DNA of 64,000 nt, taken from the IMG/VR virus record IMGVR_UViG_3300027782_000047, positions 1 through 64,000 of that record; one strand, given 5' to 3'. The DNA is from a virus. Position numbers and translations under genes: made by a program. Shown here piece after piece: positions 20,630 through 29,024 of the stretch. The notes under the pieces are model-generated. The model searched no databases and was not told the DNA's origin. It saw only the letters and a list, made by a program, of their open reading frames with translations. How positions within the stretch are numbered: the stretch's first letter is position 1; each line of letters opens with the position of its first letter.

Positions 20630-21187
20630 ATGCGAAGTAAACCTATACTTCTAAGCATATTCTTCTCGGCAATAATTTTGTTATTATCATTTGTGAATGT
20701 TGACACACATAACATTCTACCAATGAAGTCAACATTCAATGCACTCACTATGGATGCAAAGAAACAGGTAACTTGCCTAGCTGAAAATATTTATTTTGAA
20801 GCCGCGCATGAACCAGAAGAAGGTAAAAAAGCGGTAGCATTCGTAACCTTTAACAGAGTGCAGTCCGGATATGCAACTGACATATGCGGAGTTGTAAAGC
20901 AAAAGACTGGTAAAACTTGCCAATTTTCTTGGTATTGTGACACAACATTTACCAGCAAACTCTTGACAATCAAGAACACTCTGTTGTATAATGAGATTTT
21001 AGAGTTATCAACGAATCTATTTTTGAACTTTGAAAGAATGACCGATGTAACAAACGGTGCAACTTATTACCATGCTGATTATGTGAATCCAGGTTGGACA
21101 AAACTAAAAAGGGAGAAACAAATTGGCAGGCATATTTTCTACAAGAGTAAAGGCGACAAAATTGACAGAAACAAAGGAATCATTTAA
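20630..21187 (+). CDS. SleB-type cell-wall hydrolase (putative endolysin)
   Basis: This 185-residue protein has an N-terminal signal-anchor (about 6-23). The PF07486-like domain follows: CLAENIYFEAAHEPEEGK (49-66, with the presumed catalytic Glu), AFVTFNRV, and CQFSWYCD (97-104). It would cleave peptidoglycan at lysis, and the anchor suggests Sec export (signal-arrest-release style). An AAAGGAAA site precedes the ATG. No holin is certain nearby; the following 72-residue membrane protein is a candidate partner. Confidence 0.87.
   Translation: MRSKPILLSIFFSAIILLLSFVNVDTHNILPMKSTFNALTMDAKKQVTCLAENIYFEAAHEPEEGKKAVAFVTFNRVQSGYATDICGVVKQKTGKTCQFSWYCDTTFTSKLLTIKNTLLYNEILELSTNLFLNFERMTDVTNGATYYHADYVNPGWTKLKREKQIGRHIFYKSKGDKIDRNKGII
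20963..20992 (+). promoter_or_regulatory. Possible internal sigma70 promoter
   Basis: TTGACA (20963-20968) and TATAAT (20987-20992) with an 18-base spacer lie inside the lysin gene. It could allow separate expression of the membrane protein, AAA+ ATPase, DsbA and gp33 genes. Confidence 0.45.
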
Positions 21188-21188
21188 A

Positions 21189-21407
21189 ATGAACAATAAC
21201 TTAATTACGGTATGCATCTCAGCAACAATAGTTTGTTGTACGTTTATTGTAAGTATTTTCATGTATAATATAAACGATAGAAACAATATGGCAAAAAACA
21301 TTGAAGCGGCTATTGCCAAAGGTGTTGATCCAGTTTCTGTTAAGTGTGCATATGAAACAAATATGAATGCAATCTGTATAACTTACGCAGCCACAACTAA
21401 AAAATGA
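21189..21407 (+). CDS. 72-residue single-span membrane protein
   Basis: ATG 21189 is preceded by AAAGGAATC; a longer frame upstream overlaps the lysin and is rejected. Residues about 5-27 form a membrane helix, followed by a charged helix (NDRNNMAKNIEAAIAKGVDP) and two cysteines. Similar small proteins with an A-KGVDP segment occur in T4-like aquatic phages (recalled). Its place between lysin and ATPase makes it a holin or spanin-like candidate (inference). Confidence 0.7.
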   Translation: MNNNLITVCISATIVCCTFIVSIFMYNINDRNNMAKNIEAAIAKGVDPVSVKCAYETNMNAICITYAATTKK

Positions 21408-22567
21408 CAAGTGAAGTAGATAGAATTTTTAGAGAATTGAAACAATCCGCATCGCAAATTGGTGGTGATGCCCCAGTAAAATACCGTGTTTCACGGAGAC
21501 GCGGTAGAAAGAAACGCAGTTTAAACTCTTGGACTTATGACGCAATGGATATGAATATGAATGAAATGAAAAGCGGTGCGAACGATAAATTTTTTGTCGG
21601 AGCATCAGATTACGCTGACTGGTTGCACTTGCAATTACTTGATTCGCGGACAGAAAAGAAAATGTCCACTTTCAATTCTGATTTGAAGATGCACGGCAAT
21701 CGTAAAAAATGGCAAGACTTTATCAATGAAGAATTTGATGGTGACTACATCATTCAATATACAGATTCTTCTGGACTTATTGTTACAGAAGGTTTGAATT
21801 TCATTCGTTATGATGTGAATTCCAATTCTGTCTCAACACATACCTATGGTGATAAAATCTTTATTGAAAATGTTGAAGATATTTTTCTAAAGCATTTTGA
21901 TGAAGTTACCTCATACATTGAGTGGGTGTACGGTGCAAATGGTGATAGCGTGAATGTTCCTTTGAATGCCGAGCGTTTGCCTGTTGATGAAATGTATCCG
22001 TTCCTCAAAGAACCATTGACTGACTATTATGACCGTTATCTGGAATCTAACGCAAACATTCTTTTGTTGATTGGACCACCAGGCACTGGCAAGACTACTT
22101 TCATTCGTGGTCTCCTTGCACACAGTAACTCCTCAGCGATTGTGACATATGATGCCGCAATTTTGGAGAAAGACTATTTGTTTGCACGTTTCATTGAAGA
22201 TGAAACTGGCGTGATGGTACTTGAAGATTCCGACAACTTCCTGAAAGCACGGAGTGATGGTAACACCATGATGCATCGTTTTCTAAACGTTGGCGATGGT
22301 CTTGTTACCACAAAAGGTAAGAAGTTGATTTTCTCAACTAACTTGCCAAGTATCCGCGACATTGATCCTGCGTTGATTCGCCCAGGTCGTTGTTTTGATA
22401 TTGTTTCTTTTGATACATTGAAACAAAAAGAAGCCGAAGCATTGGCTAAGAAAATCGGTGTTAAGTTGGATGGTAAGCGTGAAAGCTGGACTATCGCAGA
22501 AGTGTTCAACAAACAAATTGAAGAAAAGAATACCCGCTCTGTGGGTAGCAAAATGGGTTTCGTTTAA
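21404..22567 (+). CDS. AAA+ ATPase
   Basis: This is a 387-residue protein. The N-terminal region (1-190) is specific and has a basic cluster (RRRGRKKR, 31-38). The AAA+ module has Walker A GPPGTGK (224-230), Walker B VMVLEDSD, sensor 1 FSTN and a DPALIRPGR box carrying the arginine-finger region. The arrangement resembles BCS1-like or clamp-loader-like AAA proteins. Related ATPases sit next to late-transcription genes in T4-like aquatic phages (recalled). Role unknown; remodelling of a phage or host complex is likely. Its ATG overlaps the preceding stop. Confidence 0.85.
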   Translation: MTSEVDRIFRELKQSASQIGGDAPVKYRVSRRRGRKKRSLNSWTYDAMDMNMNEMKSGANDKFFVGASDYADWLHLQLLDSRTEKKMSTFNSDLKMHGNRKKWQDFINEEFDGDYIIQYTDSSGLIVTEGLNFIRYDVNSNSVSTHTYGDKIFIENVEDIFLKHFDEVTSYIEWVYGANGDSVNVPLNAERLPVDEMYPFLKEPLTDYYDRYLESNANILLLIGPPGTGKTTFIRGLLAHSNSSAIVTYDAAILEKDYLFARFIEDETGVMVLEDSDNFLKARSDGNTMMHRFLNVGDGLVTTKGKKLIFSTNLPSIRDIDPALIRPGRCFDIVSFDTLKQKEAEALAKKIGVKLDGKRESWTIAEVFNKQIEEKNTRSVGSKMGFV

Positions 22568-22577
22568 GGAGTATATT

Positions 22578-22850
22578 ATGGCTGTAAAACAATTTAGTAT
22601 TAATCAAATCTCTAGTGAAGCTGACCGCAAGAAATTGCTTGATGTTATGCGAGAGTGTTCCAATTCTATGATTCGCATGGAAGGCGAAAAAGACTTTATC
22701 AAAGAGGCCGTAAAGGATATTTGTGAAGACTTGAAGTTGCCAAAGCGAATTGTGAATCGTCTAGTTAAAGTTTATCATAAACAAAACTATGATGAAGAAG
22801 TTGCTGTGCATGAACAATTTGAACAATTGTACGAAACGATTGTAAAATAA
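22578..22850 (+). CDS. dsbA: DsbA-like dsDNA-binding protein (late transcription)
   Basis: ATG 22578 follows AAGGAG. The 90-residue protein has the size and helix pattern of T4 DsbA, including a C-terminal segment NRLVKVYHKQNYDEE similar to T4 NRLLALYHKDN. T4 DsbA binds DNA near late promoters and aids late transcription. The following gene is gp33, as expected from T4, where dsbA and 33 are neighbours. Confidence 0.8.
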   Translation: MAVKQFSINQISSEADRKKLLDVMRECSNSMIRMEGEKDFIKEAVKDICEDLKLPKRIVNRLVKVYHKQNYDEEVAVHEQFEQLYETIVK

Positions 22851-23071
22851 TGCCGACAAAAGATGAAATGTTTAAGTTCCAGGAAGAGATTGAAAAACTC
22901 GTAGCTGGAACCGACTACAACTACATGGAAGCAATCATTGAGTATTGTAATCAAACTGGTATGGAGATTGAATTAGCATCCAGTTTGGTAAACAAAGACT
23001 TGAAGTCAAAAGTGGAAATTGATGCACAAGAACTCAATATGTTACCGAAAACACGTAGACTTCCTATTTGA
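22850..23071 (+). CDS. 33: gp33-like late transcription coactivator
   Basis: The 73-residue protein overlaps the DsbA stop by one base. The Y-EAIIEYCNQTGMEIE helix and the C-terminal LNMLPKTRRLPI match short gp33 proteins of T4-like aquatic phages. gp33 bridges the sliding clamp and RNA polymerase carrying the late sigma factor gp55. gp55 itself is not in this window. TATAAATA-type boxes before structural genes support its use. Confidence 0.78.
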   Translation: MPTKDEMFKFQEEIEKLVAGTDYNYMEAIIEYCNQTGMEIELASSLVNKDLKSKVEIDAQELNMLPKTRRLPI

Positions 23072-23078
23072 TTTGTGA

Positions 23079-23084
23079 TATAAT
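23079..23084 (+). promoter_or_regulatory. Extended -10 promoter; leaderless start
   Basis: TGA-TATAAT (23079-23084), with a poor -35 (TAGACT at 23056). The ATG at 23091 is exactly seven bases after the -10, so predicted +1 is the A of AUG. Confidence 0.65.
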
Positions 23085-23090
23085 TATAGC

Positions 23091-23678
23091 ATGACTGGTT
23101 ATGAAGCATTCACTCTCTATCACGTACTAAAATTGCATTTCACCTCTGAATATGACTTTTTTAAGTACAGGGGTAAAACAAATATCACCATAGAGACATT
23201 TGAGAAAAGAAAAGACAAGTACCATTTCTACAAGTTATCCCGCAAGTTTAACAATCGTAAAAATGACTACGTTGATTTTGTTATCTCAAATTTTCTACAC
23301 AATGATAATTGTTGGGCAGGCACTTTGCTTGAAGATGGATCCGATGAAGTCAATATAAAGAGACTTGCAATCATTCAAGCATTGAGTTATAACTTTCAAA
23401 ATGATTGTTCGGTGATTGGCGAGAGTGGTAGCATAAACGATTTATTAAAAACTGATGGTGAGTATCCAGAGTTATTGACGATGACTTTACAAAAAGTTAT
23501 TCAGACTGAAACTTTGTGCATACTGAATTCAATGATGAATTTTCTTCCTATGTGGCAAAGAAAAATCTCAGATGACATTCGCTGGCCATCACTACATAGA
23601 AAATGGATAAAATATTCTCCGTTTTTGAGTTTTGATAAAAACAAGTTTCGTGAAATAGCATTGAAAGAATTGAAATGA
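23091..23678 (+). CDS. 59: gp59-like helicase loader
   Basis: This 195-residue protein has an N-terminal YEAFTLYHVLKLHF and KYRGKT segment, KRKDKYHFYKLSRKF, and FVISNFLHND-CWAG. These line up with T4 gp59 (217 residues): YKLYLMIKQH, RRDKYFFQKLSEKY, FISNLVANQDAW. gp59 loads the gp41 helicase onto gp32-coated fork DNA. The neighbourhood (33, dsbA, 32) is the T4 one. Translation appears to start on a leaderless transcript. Confidence 0.82.
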   Translation: MTGYEAFTLYHVLKLHFTSEYDFFKYRGKTNITIETFEKRKDKYHFYKLSRKFNNRKNDYVDFVISNFLHNDNCWAGTLLEDGSDEVNIKRLAIIQALSYNFQNDCSVIGESGSINDLLKTDGEYPELLTMTLQKVIQTETLCILNSMMNFLPMWQRKISDDIRWPSLHRKWIKYSPFLSFDKNKFREIALKELK

Positions 23679-24175
23679 TTGAGAAAATTTATTTGGATAT
23701 GGATGGTGTTCTTTGTAACTTTGAGCGCCGATACTTTGAGTTATACAAAGAACTACCTGGTTCAATGCGTGACCGAAAAGAATTTAATGTACACTGGCAT
23801 GACTTCATAGCAACAAAGCAATTTGAAACGCTAGATTGGTATCCTGGTGGTAAAGAATTGGTTGCATTTTGCTTTGAAGCTGATGTACCGATTGAGTTGT
23901 TGACTTCTTCTGGTGGTAACAAATACTATGATGAAGTTGCACGACAAAAAATTGTTTGGTTAGCGAACAATGGTCTTGGCAAACTAAAGGCGAACGTTGT
24001 TCCCGGTCGTAAGCACAAGGCTGAGTATGCTACACCAAACACTATTCTTATTGATGATACACAAGATATTATCCAGTCGTTTAACGCCGCTGGTGGTATT
24101 GGTATTCTTCATAAAGAAATTGGTAATACTTTAATGATGCTTGAAAAGCTACTTGAAGTTGAACTAAATACATGA
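23675..24175 (+). CDS. HAD-superfamily phosphatase, 5'(3')-deoxyribonucleotidase-like
   Basis: This 166-residue HAD protein has the catalytic loop DMDGVLCNF (Asp8 nucleophile, Asp10 acid/base), motif II ELLTSSG, Lys in PGRKHKAEYA, and the motif III region ILIDDT. The layout fits mitochondrial-type 5'(3')-deoxyribonucleotidases often carried by phages to adjust nucleotide pools. The ATG overlaps the gp59 stop. Confidence 0.82.
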   Translation: MIEKIYLDMDGVLCNFERRYFELYKELPGSMRDRKEFNVHWHDFIATKQFETLDWYPGGKELVAFCFEADVPIELLTSSGGNKYYDEVARQKIVWLANNGLGKLKANVVPGRKHKAEYATPNTILIDDTQDIIQSFNAAGGIGILHKEIGNTLMMLEKLLEVELNT

Positions 24176-24190
24176 TACAATGAATCATGT
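24170..24190 (+). promoter_or_regulatory. Hairpin in the gp32 leader
   Basis: ACATGAT (24170-24176) pairs with ATCATGT (24184-24190) around a seven-base loop. It is about 46 bases before the gp32 ATG, so it could act as an mRNA stability or translational control element. Confidence 0.4.
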
Positions 24191-24235
24191 GGATAATTTT
24201 ATACAACGCATACAATTTATACAAAGGAAAATAAT

Positions 24236-25114
24236 ATGTCTTTCGCTAATCTAAAACGCAACCGCGACAGCCTTGATAAACTCACTAAGGCTATTGAGAT
24301 CACCACACAAACTGCTGAGGCTGGCTCAAAAGATGACACCCGATTCTGGGCTCCAACTGTAGATAAATCTGGTAACGGCATGGCTGTTATTCGTTTTCTA
24401 CCAGCACCTTCTATTGATGGTGATGATGGACTTCCATGGGTACGCCGTTTTGACCACGGCTTTCAAGGACCAGGCGGTTGGTTCATTGATAACTGTTTGA
24501 CTACAGTTGGTGATAAGTGTCCCGTTTGTGAACACAACTCTACATTGTGGAATTCTGGTGTTGAAGCAAACAAAGAAATCGTTCGTAAACAAAAGCGCCG
24601 CTTGAGTTACGTTGCGAATATCTATGTTATTTCTGATCCAAGCAATCCCGAAAATGAAGGTACTGTTCGCTTATATAAATTCGGAAAGAAAATCTTTGAT
24701 AAGATTTCCGAAGTGATGAATCCTGAGTTTCCCGATGAAACGCCTTTGAACCCATTTGACCTATGGGAAGGTGCTAACTTCAAATTGAAGATTCGTAATG
24801 TTGAGGGATATCGCAACTACGACAAATCAGAATTTGCTGATAAGTCTGCATTGCTTGATGGTGATGATGATAAATTGGAAGCAATTTATACCAAAGAACA
24901 TTCTTTGAAAGATTTTACGGACAAGAAACATTTCAAACCATATGAACAACTTAAGGCTCGCCTTGACAAAGTTCTTGGTTTTGAAGGTGACGCTGTTCCT
25001 AATATTCGTGCAGAAGATGTTGAATTGCCAGCAACAGTTACAAGAGCAAAAGCTCCTGTGTTTACTACTGTAGATGATGATTTGGATTACTTCAAGTCGT
25101 TAGCTGAACAATAA
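24236..25114 (+). CDS. 32: gp32-like single-stranded DNA-binding protein
   Basis: This 292-residue protein has T4 gp32 layout. The basic N-terminal LAST-like segment (MSFANLKRNRDSLDKL) supports cooperative binding, and an OB-fold core follows. Zn ligands His74, Cys87, Cys95 and Cys98 are in the DHGFQGPGGWFIDNC and KCPVCEH segments. The acidic C-terminus (DDDLDYF) contacts gp59 and other partners. An AAAGGAAAATAAT site precedes the ATG, and a hairpin in the leader may control translation as in T4. A terminator follows. Confidence 0.92.
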   Translation: MSFANLKRNRDSLDKLTKAIEITTQTAEAGSKDDTRFWAPTVDKSGNGMAVIRFLPAPSIDGDDGLPWVRRFDHGFQGPGGWFIDNCLTTVGDKCPVCEHNSTLWNSGVEANKEIVRKQKRRLSYVANIYVISDPSNPENEGTVRLYKFGKKIFDKISEVMNPEFPDETPLNPFDLWEGANFKLKIRNVEGYRNYDKSEFADKSALLDGDDDKLEAIYTKEHSLKDFTDKKHFKPYEQLKARLDKVLGFEGDAVPNIRAEDVELPATVTRAKAPVFTTVDDDLDYFKSLAEQ

Positions 25115-25144
25115 ACTAAAGCTCCTTTCTCAGAACTTAGTTTG

Positions 25145-25166
25145 CCCCGCCTAGTGCGGGGTTTTT
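25145..25166 (+). terminator. Rho-independent terminator after gp32
   Basis: CCCCGC (25145-25150) pairs with GCGGGG (25156-25161) around CTAGT, then five T residues. It separates the gp32 operon from the convergent minus-strand tail genes. Confidence 0.9.
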
Positions 25167-27312
25167 ATATTGATCTTACGCCTGCGGCTGCTTGAAAGAA
25201 CAATTCTAAGGCATCAATATTTGTAGCAGCCGCAACTGTTTGTGGTGCCGCACTTGATCCGCTATTATTGATTGTTTGTGGCGCACTAAATGCAATAACA
25301 GGAGGCTGTGAAGACGATTCTCTCATTGCGGAAGCCATTGCTGTACTTGCTTGTTCCAATGCACTACCAGGTAATGCTGGTTGTATTTGCGCTGTTGAAA
25401 TAGATGCTTTATTATCTCCTACTCCAGCATAATAAGATTTTCCCGTGTAAGGATTAGCAATAGATGCGAATTCTTGTGATAGCGCATATTGTTGTTTTAT
25501 AGGATCTAATCCGCCTTGCTTCAATCTTTTATCAATCAATGTTTGAGCCAATTTATCTTGTGCAGTTTTATCAAACACATCATTCAAAGTAAGTCCAGTA
25601 TTTCCATATGCGCCACTCATTAAACCAGCAAGTGTCTTTGGAATTATTTGATATCTTCCTGCGGCAAAAAGTTTTCTTTCACCTTGCAATTGCATAACTT
25701 CACCAATTTTCATGTTAGATAGACCGGGCATTCCTTCTGGTGTATCTCCCGCCTTTCCTTTATTGGCGGCATCATAACCCATTTTTCCGGCTTCACCGCC
25801 GGCAATAATATCCAATAGATTTGCTTTAGATGGAGAACTGCTTGAATTGCCACTTGCTTGTGCCGCATCTGCCATCATACTTAATCTCACTTGTTCATCA
25901 CTCTTAACTGGAGTTGGAGATTTTGATTCAGTAACATCTTCTCTCATTACTTCATCATAAAGACCACCTTCGCCAAAAATAAGTTGATATATTTCAACTA
26001 AATCTTTTATAGCCCATATTGCACCACCCACGGCAAATATTAGACTAAGACCGAAAGTCATCGGTGCGGCTGCAATCGATGTTCCTATTGCAACTATTCT
26101 TAGCATAGCCGCTTCACCAACTCTCTTTAATAATTTTGATTTGAATACATTCATCAATTTTGGGTTGTTGGCAAGTTTTGTGAAAAATGATTTAACCTTT
26201 TCATACATGGTTTTATTTTTTACCATTTCTCTTTTTTCACCAACGCTTCCAAAAGATGTTAATGGTTTACCTTCAGGAATTTTTGTCATAGGAGAAGGTG
26301 CTGTTGGCACAGGCGCTTTATACATTCCTGCAATTCCCTTAGCACCACGATATGCGACAGCCGCGGCGGCTGCGCCTGTAACTGCTGTTGCTCCTACTTT
26401 GTTGCCAATATCAATACCTCCTGCTCTAGGAGCATCTGGATCAACATTACTTCCAGAAGGATTTGGAACCCCAGCATTTTTTAATTGTTCATTAATAAAT
26501 GCTCCTATTTCATCTTTGAAGTAATATGCTAAACCTAAAAGTCCGGCTGCGCCACCCATCATCAATAAGTTTTTTCCTTTTGGACTTGGTGGTTTAATAC
26601 CTCCAGAAGGACCACCGCCACCTCCTCCGAGCAAACCTTTTCCTAGCAAAGCGCCTTTCAATACATTACCTAAAGTTTCAAGGGCTGATCTAATTACTGC
26701 ACCAAGTTCCGTTACCAGTTTTGTTCCTAGTGTCAGTATTGCTACAGATATTGCTCCGACAGCCTTTACCAACGTGGACAATAATCCGCCACTGTCTTCT
26801 TTCTTTGGGACAGCACTTATTGCAACAGGAGAAACGCTTTTACTACCACCACTTTTTCCAAATTGACTTTCATATGCAGATTCTCTTGCGGCGGCATCTT
26901 TGAAGAACATATCTGCTCCTCTTGATGCTTTTCCACCACTTATCGTTACCAGCTTCATAATGTTTTGGCGCATAACATTCATATCTCTGGCCATTGCATT
27001 ACTATTCATTGTATTTTTTGCAATGATAGAAAGTTGTGCTTCTTGATTTTTGCTGGAAATAATTAGCGCATTTAATGCCTGTGATTGCATTCCGCTATCA
27101 CCAAGCAATTTGCCGGAAGATGATTTATTTAATGCGGAATATCCTTTACCGAATATTTTTTGACCAATAGCAGAAGTTATGCCTGAGCCGCCAAATAGAA
27201 TGTTTCTCGGATCAAGACGTTCCTTTGACCGCTTAAACATGGTAGAACCTAAAGAAGATAAAACTCCTTTGCTTTTTAGTTCTTGTTTATAAACATCCGT
27301 AAAAGTTGCCAT
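25165..27312 (-). CDS. Tape-measure/hub protein with lysozyme-like domain (gp29 position)
   Basis: This is a 715-residue protein. Hydrophobic and Gly/Ala-rich helices (about 180-270 and 400-440) are typical of tail tape measures or hub lumen proteins. Near residues 499-640 lies a peptidoglycan-hydrolase-like domain: LLDIIAGGEAGKMGYDA with a candidate catalytic Glu, then FAAGRYQIIPKTL, the GRYQ segment seen in many phage lysozyme/transglycosylase domains. Its place after gp26 and a small assembly gene matches T4 gp29, but T4 keeps lysozyme in gp5. The domain probably opens the host wall during injection. Confidence 0.75.
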   Translation of the reverse strand: MATFTDVYKQELKSKGVLSSLGSTMFKRSKERLDPRNILFGGSGITSAIGQKIFGKGYSALNKSSSGKLLGDSGMQSQALNALIISSKNQEAQLSIIAKNTMNSNAMARDMNVMRQNIMKLVTISGGKASRGADMFFKDAAARESAYESQFGKSGGSKSVSPVAISAVPKKEDSGGLLSTLVKAVGAISVAILTLGTKLVTELGAVIRSALETLGNVLKGALLGKGLLGGGGGGPSGGIKPPSPKGKNLLMMGGAAGLLGLAYYFKDEIGAFINEQLKNAGVPNPSGSNVDPDAPRAGGIDIGNKVGATAVTGAAAAAVAYRGAKGIAGMYKAPVPTAPSPMTKIPEGKPLTSFGSVGEKREMVKNKTMYEKVKSFFTKLANNPKLMNVFKSKLLKRVGEAAMLRIVAIGTSIAAAPMTFGLSLIFAVGGAIWAIKDLVEIYQLIFGEGGLYDEVMREDVTESKSPTPVKSDEQVRLSMMADAAQASGNSSSSPSKANLLDIIAGGEAGKMGYDAANKGKAGDTPEGMPGLSNMKIGEVMQLQGERKLFAAGRYQIIPKTLAGLMSGAYGNTGLTLNDVFDKTAQDKLAQTLIDKRLKQGGLDPIKQQYALSQEFASIANPYTGKSYYAGVGDNKASISTAQIQPALPGSALEQASTAMASAMRESSSQPPVIAFSAPQTINNSGSSAAPQTVAAATNIDALELFFQAAAGVRSI

Positions 27313-27315
27313 TTT

Positions 27316-27510
27316 TTATCTTTTCTTATTCTGCATTTGCTGTTTTATTTTTTCATTTTCTTCTTCAATGTATCGCATCAACATAGTAACATATAAACTC
27401 TTTTCCCAAGGCATCAAAGATTCTATGTCACTTAAGGAATATTTATGATGTTGCATCAAAGCAAAGTTTGTCTGGTAATGATTGGATAGACTATCATGCC
27501 TAAATGTCAC
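27316..27510 (-). CDS. 64-residue baseplate-hub assembly protein (gp51-like position)
   Basis: The ATG overlaps the gp26 stop (ATGA). The product has a SDIESLMPWEKSLYVTMLMRYIEEE segment, similar in style to small tail-assembly chaperones that follow gp26 in T4-like aquatic phages (recalled). T4 has gp51 next to gp26. The assignment rests on position and this helix. Confidence 0.65.
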   Translation of the reverse strand: MTFRHDSLSNHYQTNFALMQHHKYSLSDIESLMPWEKSLYVTMLMRYIEEENEKIKQQMQNKKR

Positions 27511-28238
27511 ACGAAAAAACTTTGTACTCCCTCCAACACCACTTCTTCCTGATACTCACACTTATTGCATTTGAAGTTGAGTGTCTTTTTCATTTTAGGA
27601 ATAGTTTCAAAGAAATCTTGTATTTTTTGGAATTGGTCTCTAGTCAAACTATCCACAAAATCTATTAATTCTGTTTCGGAAACATCTTTAGCATAATATA
27701 AAGTTTCTTCATCGTAGATGTAATCTATACAGTTGGTGACCATTTTTTGTATGGCTTCTGTTTCAGACTGCGTATCCATTTTTTCCATGGTTTTGAAATC
27801 TGGATATTTCATAACAACACCAAGTTTTGAAGTTAGTTGAATTTTTTGTGAATGATTTTCATTCTCTTCCGGTTCAACTTCTAGTGCATTGAAACTCAAT
27901 TTAATGATGTTGTTGCACTTCTTTTCGTTTCCTTCATTATCTTTAACATCGTTATTGCATTTGTATTGCAAATCAATTATCTCACCAATAGACCTTGCTC
28001 TCAATTGCAAGAACATATATTCCAAGTCTAGTATGGGCAAATCATCAACGTTGATATTTTCCACACAGCAGTTTGTCACAATCTGCTTAATCGCTAAAAG
28101 AATGGATTTTTCATCCTCAGATTCCATAGCCATCAAAAGAATTTTTTCTTCTTTAACTAAGAATGGTCTAATCTTTACTTTCTTTTTTAATAATGGCAAA
28201 GTAATTTCATATAAAGGCACATCAATTTTAGGTAACAT
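27507..28238 (-). CDS. 26: gp26-like baseplate hub protein
   Basis: This 243-residue protein matches the T4 baseplate protein family PF12322: LPKIDVPLYEITLP, then KIRPFLVKEEKILLMAMESEDEK and DLPILDLEYMFLQLRARSIGE. A KYPDFKTMEKM segment and a C-terminal zinc-ribbon-like CNKCEYQEEV with upstream Cys follow. T4 gp26 takes part in hub assembly and is now thought to be chaperone-like. It is 16 bases downstream of gp54 on the minus strand. Confidence 0.88.
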   Translation of the reverse strand: MLPKIDVPLYEITLPLLKKKVKIRPFLVKEEKILLMAMESEDEKSILLAIKQIVTNCCVENINVDDLPILDLEYMFLQLRARSIGEIIDLQYKCNNDVKDNEGNEKKCNNIIKLSFNALEVEPEENENHSQKIQLTSKLGVVMKYPDFKTMEKMDTQSETEAIQKMVTNCIDYIYDEETLYYAKDVSETELIDFVDSLTRDQFQKIQDFFETIPKMKKTLNFKCNKCEYQEEVVLEGVQSFFV

Positions 28239-28253
28239 ATAATCTCCAAATAA

Positions 28254-29024
28254 TTAAAATATTCTTCTCACAGCTTCGGCCGTTCCTCTAATTTGTGATT
28301 GTAGGATTTGAGAGACTGGTACTCCTGCAACAGAAGAACCAAGAAGTGCGGCTGCGGTTGCACCAAGGTCATAGTCGCCTTCATAAATTGTTTTAAATTT
28401 TTGATAAGCAAAATTGACAGTCAATCTATGAAAGCCGTCATCTGACCAAGCTAATGGTTGCGCTGAGATTCCAATGGGAAAAGCATCAAATAATTCTACT
28501 GCATAAATCTGTTTGATAAAGTCATCGTACTGAACAATCTTAATGTTTGTCATGTAGTATGTTTCTTTGCCCTTAGGAAATCTAGCATTGTTTGTGTCGT
28601 TAGGTACGATTGCTTCTAGCCAACGGTCAAATAGCTTTCTCTCATAGAATTCGTTTGTGCAAATCCAAGTCAATTGTATTCCGTCATCATATTGTGCTTT
28701 ATATGGAACTTTGAAACTTGGACCATAAATTTCAACGTCATTGGTGTTTAATGTTTTTCCAGGCAATGACGCACTTTCACATTGAAGTGCTAGATATCTG
28801 GAAATAGATGAATTGTATGATTGAGTTTGTTCACCGCCAAGCACTCTTGCGGTAACATCAGAGAAAATTGAGTTTGGCAGATTTAAGATTTGCTCAAGCA
28901 AACCATTCTCAACAAACTTGCCAATGTATTGTGGTATCGGTAATATAACTTGAAAACGACTTGGACGGGCTAAGCCTTCTTTAGCTTTTATGTTAGCTAA
29001 AAATAATTGGGGTAAAAATGACAT
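28254..29024 (-). CDS. 54: gp54-like baseplate tail-tube initiator
   Basis: This 256-residue protein has the tail-tube (gp19/gp48/gp54) fold signs: RPSRFQVILPIP near the start, LALQCESASLPGKTL, a VPYKAQYDDGIQLTWICTNEFYERKLFDRW core, and FPIGISAQPLAWSDDGFHRLTVNFAY near the end. Such proteins nucleate tube polymerisation on the baseplate. gp48 is encoded divergently at 30098. Its ATG overlaps the next minus-strand gene's stop by one base. Confidence 0.82.
   Translation of the reverse strand: MSFLPQLFLANIKAKEGLARPSRFQVILPIPQYIGKFVENGLLEQILNLPNSIFSDVTARVLGGEQTQSYNSSISRYLALQCESASLPGKTLNTNDVEIYGPSFKVPYKAQYDDGIQLTWICTNEFYERKLFDRWLEAIVPNDTNNARFPKGKETYYMTNIKIVQYDDFIKQIYAVELFDAFPIGISAQPLAWSDDGFHRLTVNFAYQKFKTIYEGDYDLGATAAALLGSSVAGVPVSQILQSQIRGTAEAVRRIF

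Noticed and set aside
21123-21407. Longer upstream start for the 72-residue membrane protein
   Set aside because: It would overlap the lysin gene and lacks a site; the ATG at 21189 has AAAGGAATC upstream.
25169-26900. Plus-strand frames opposite the 715-residue protein (for example 26141-26524)
   Set aside because: Low-complexity shadows of the minus-strand gene, without initiation signals.
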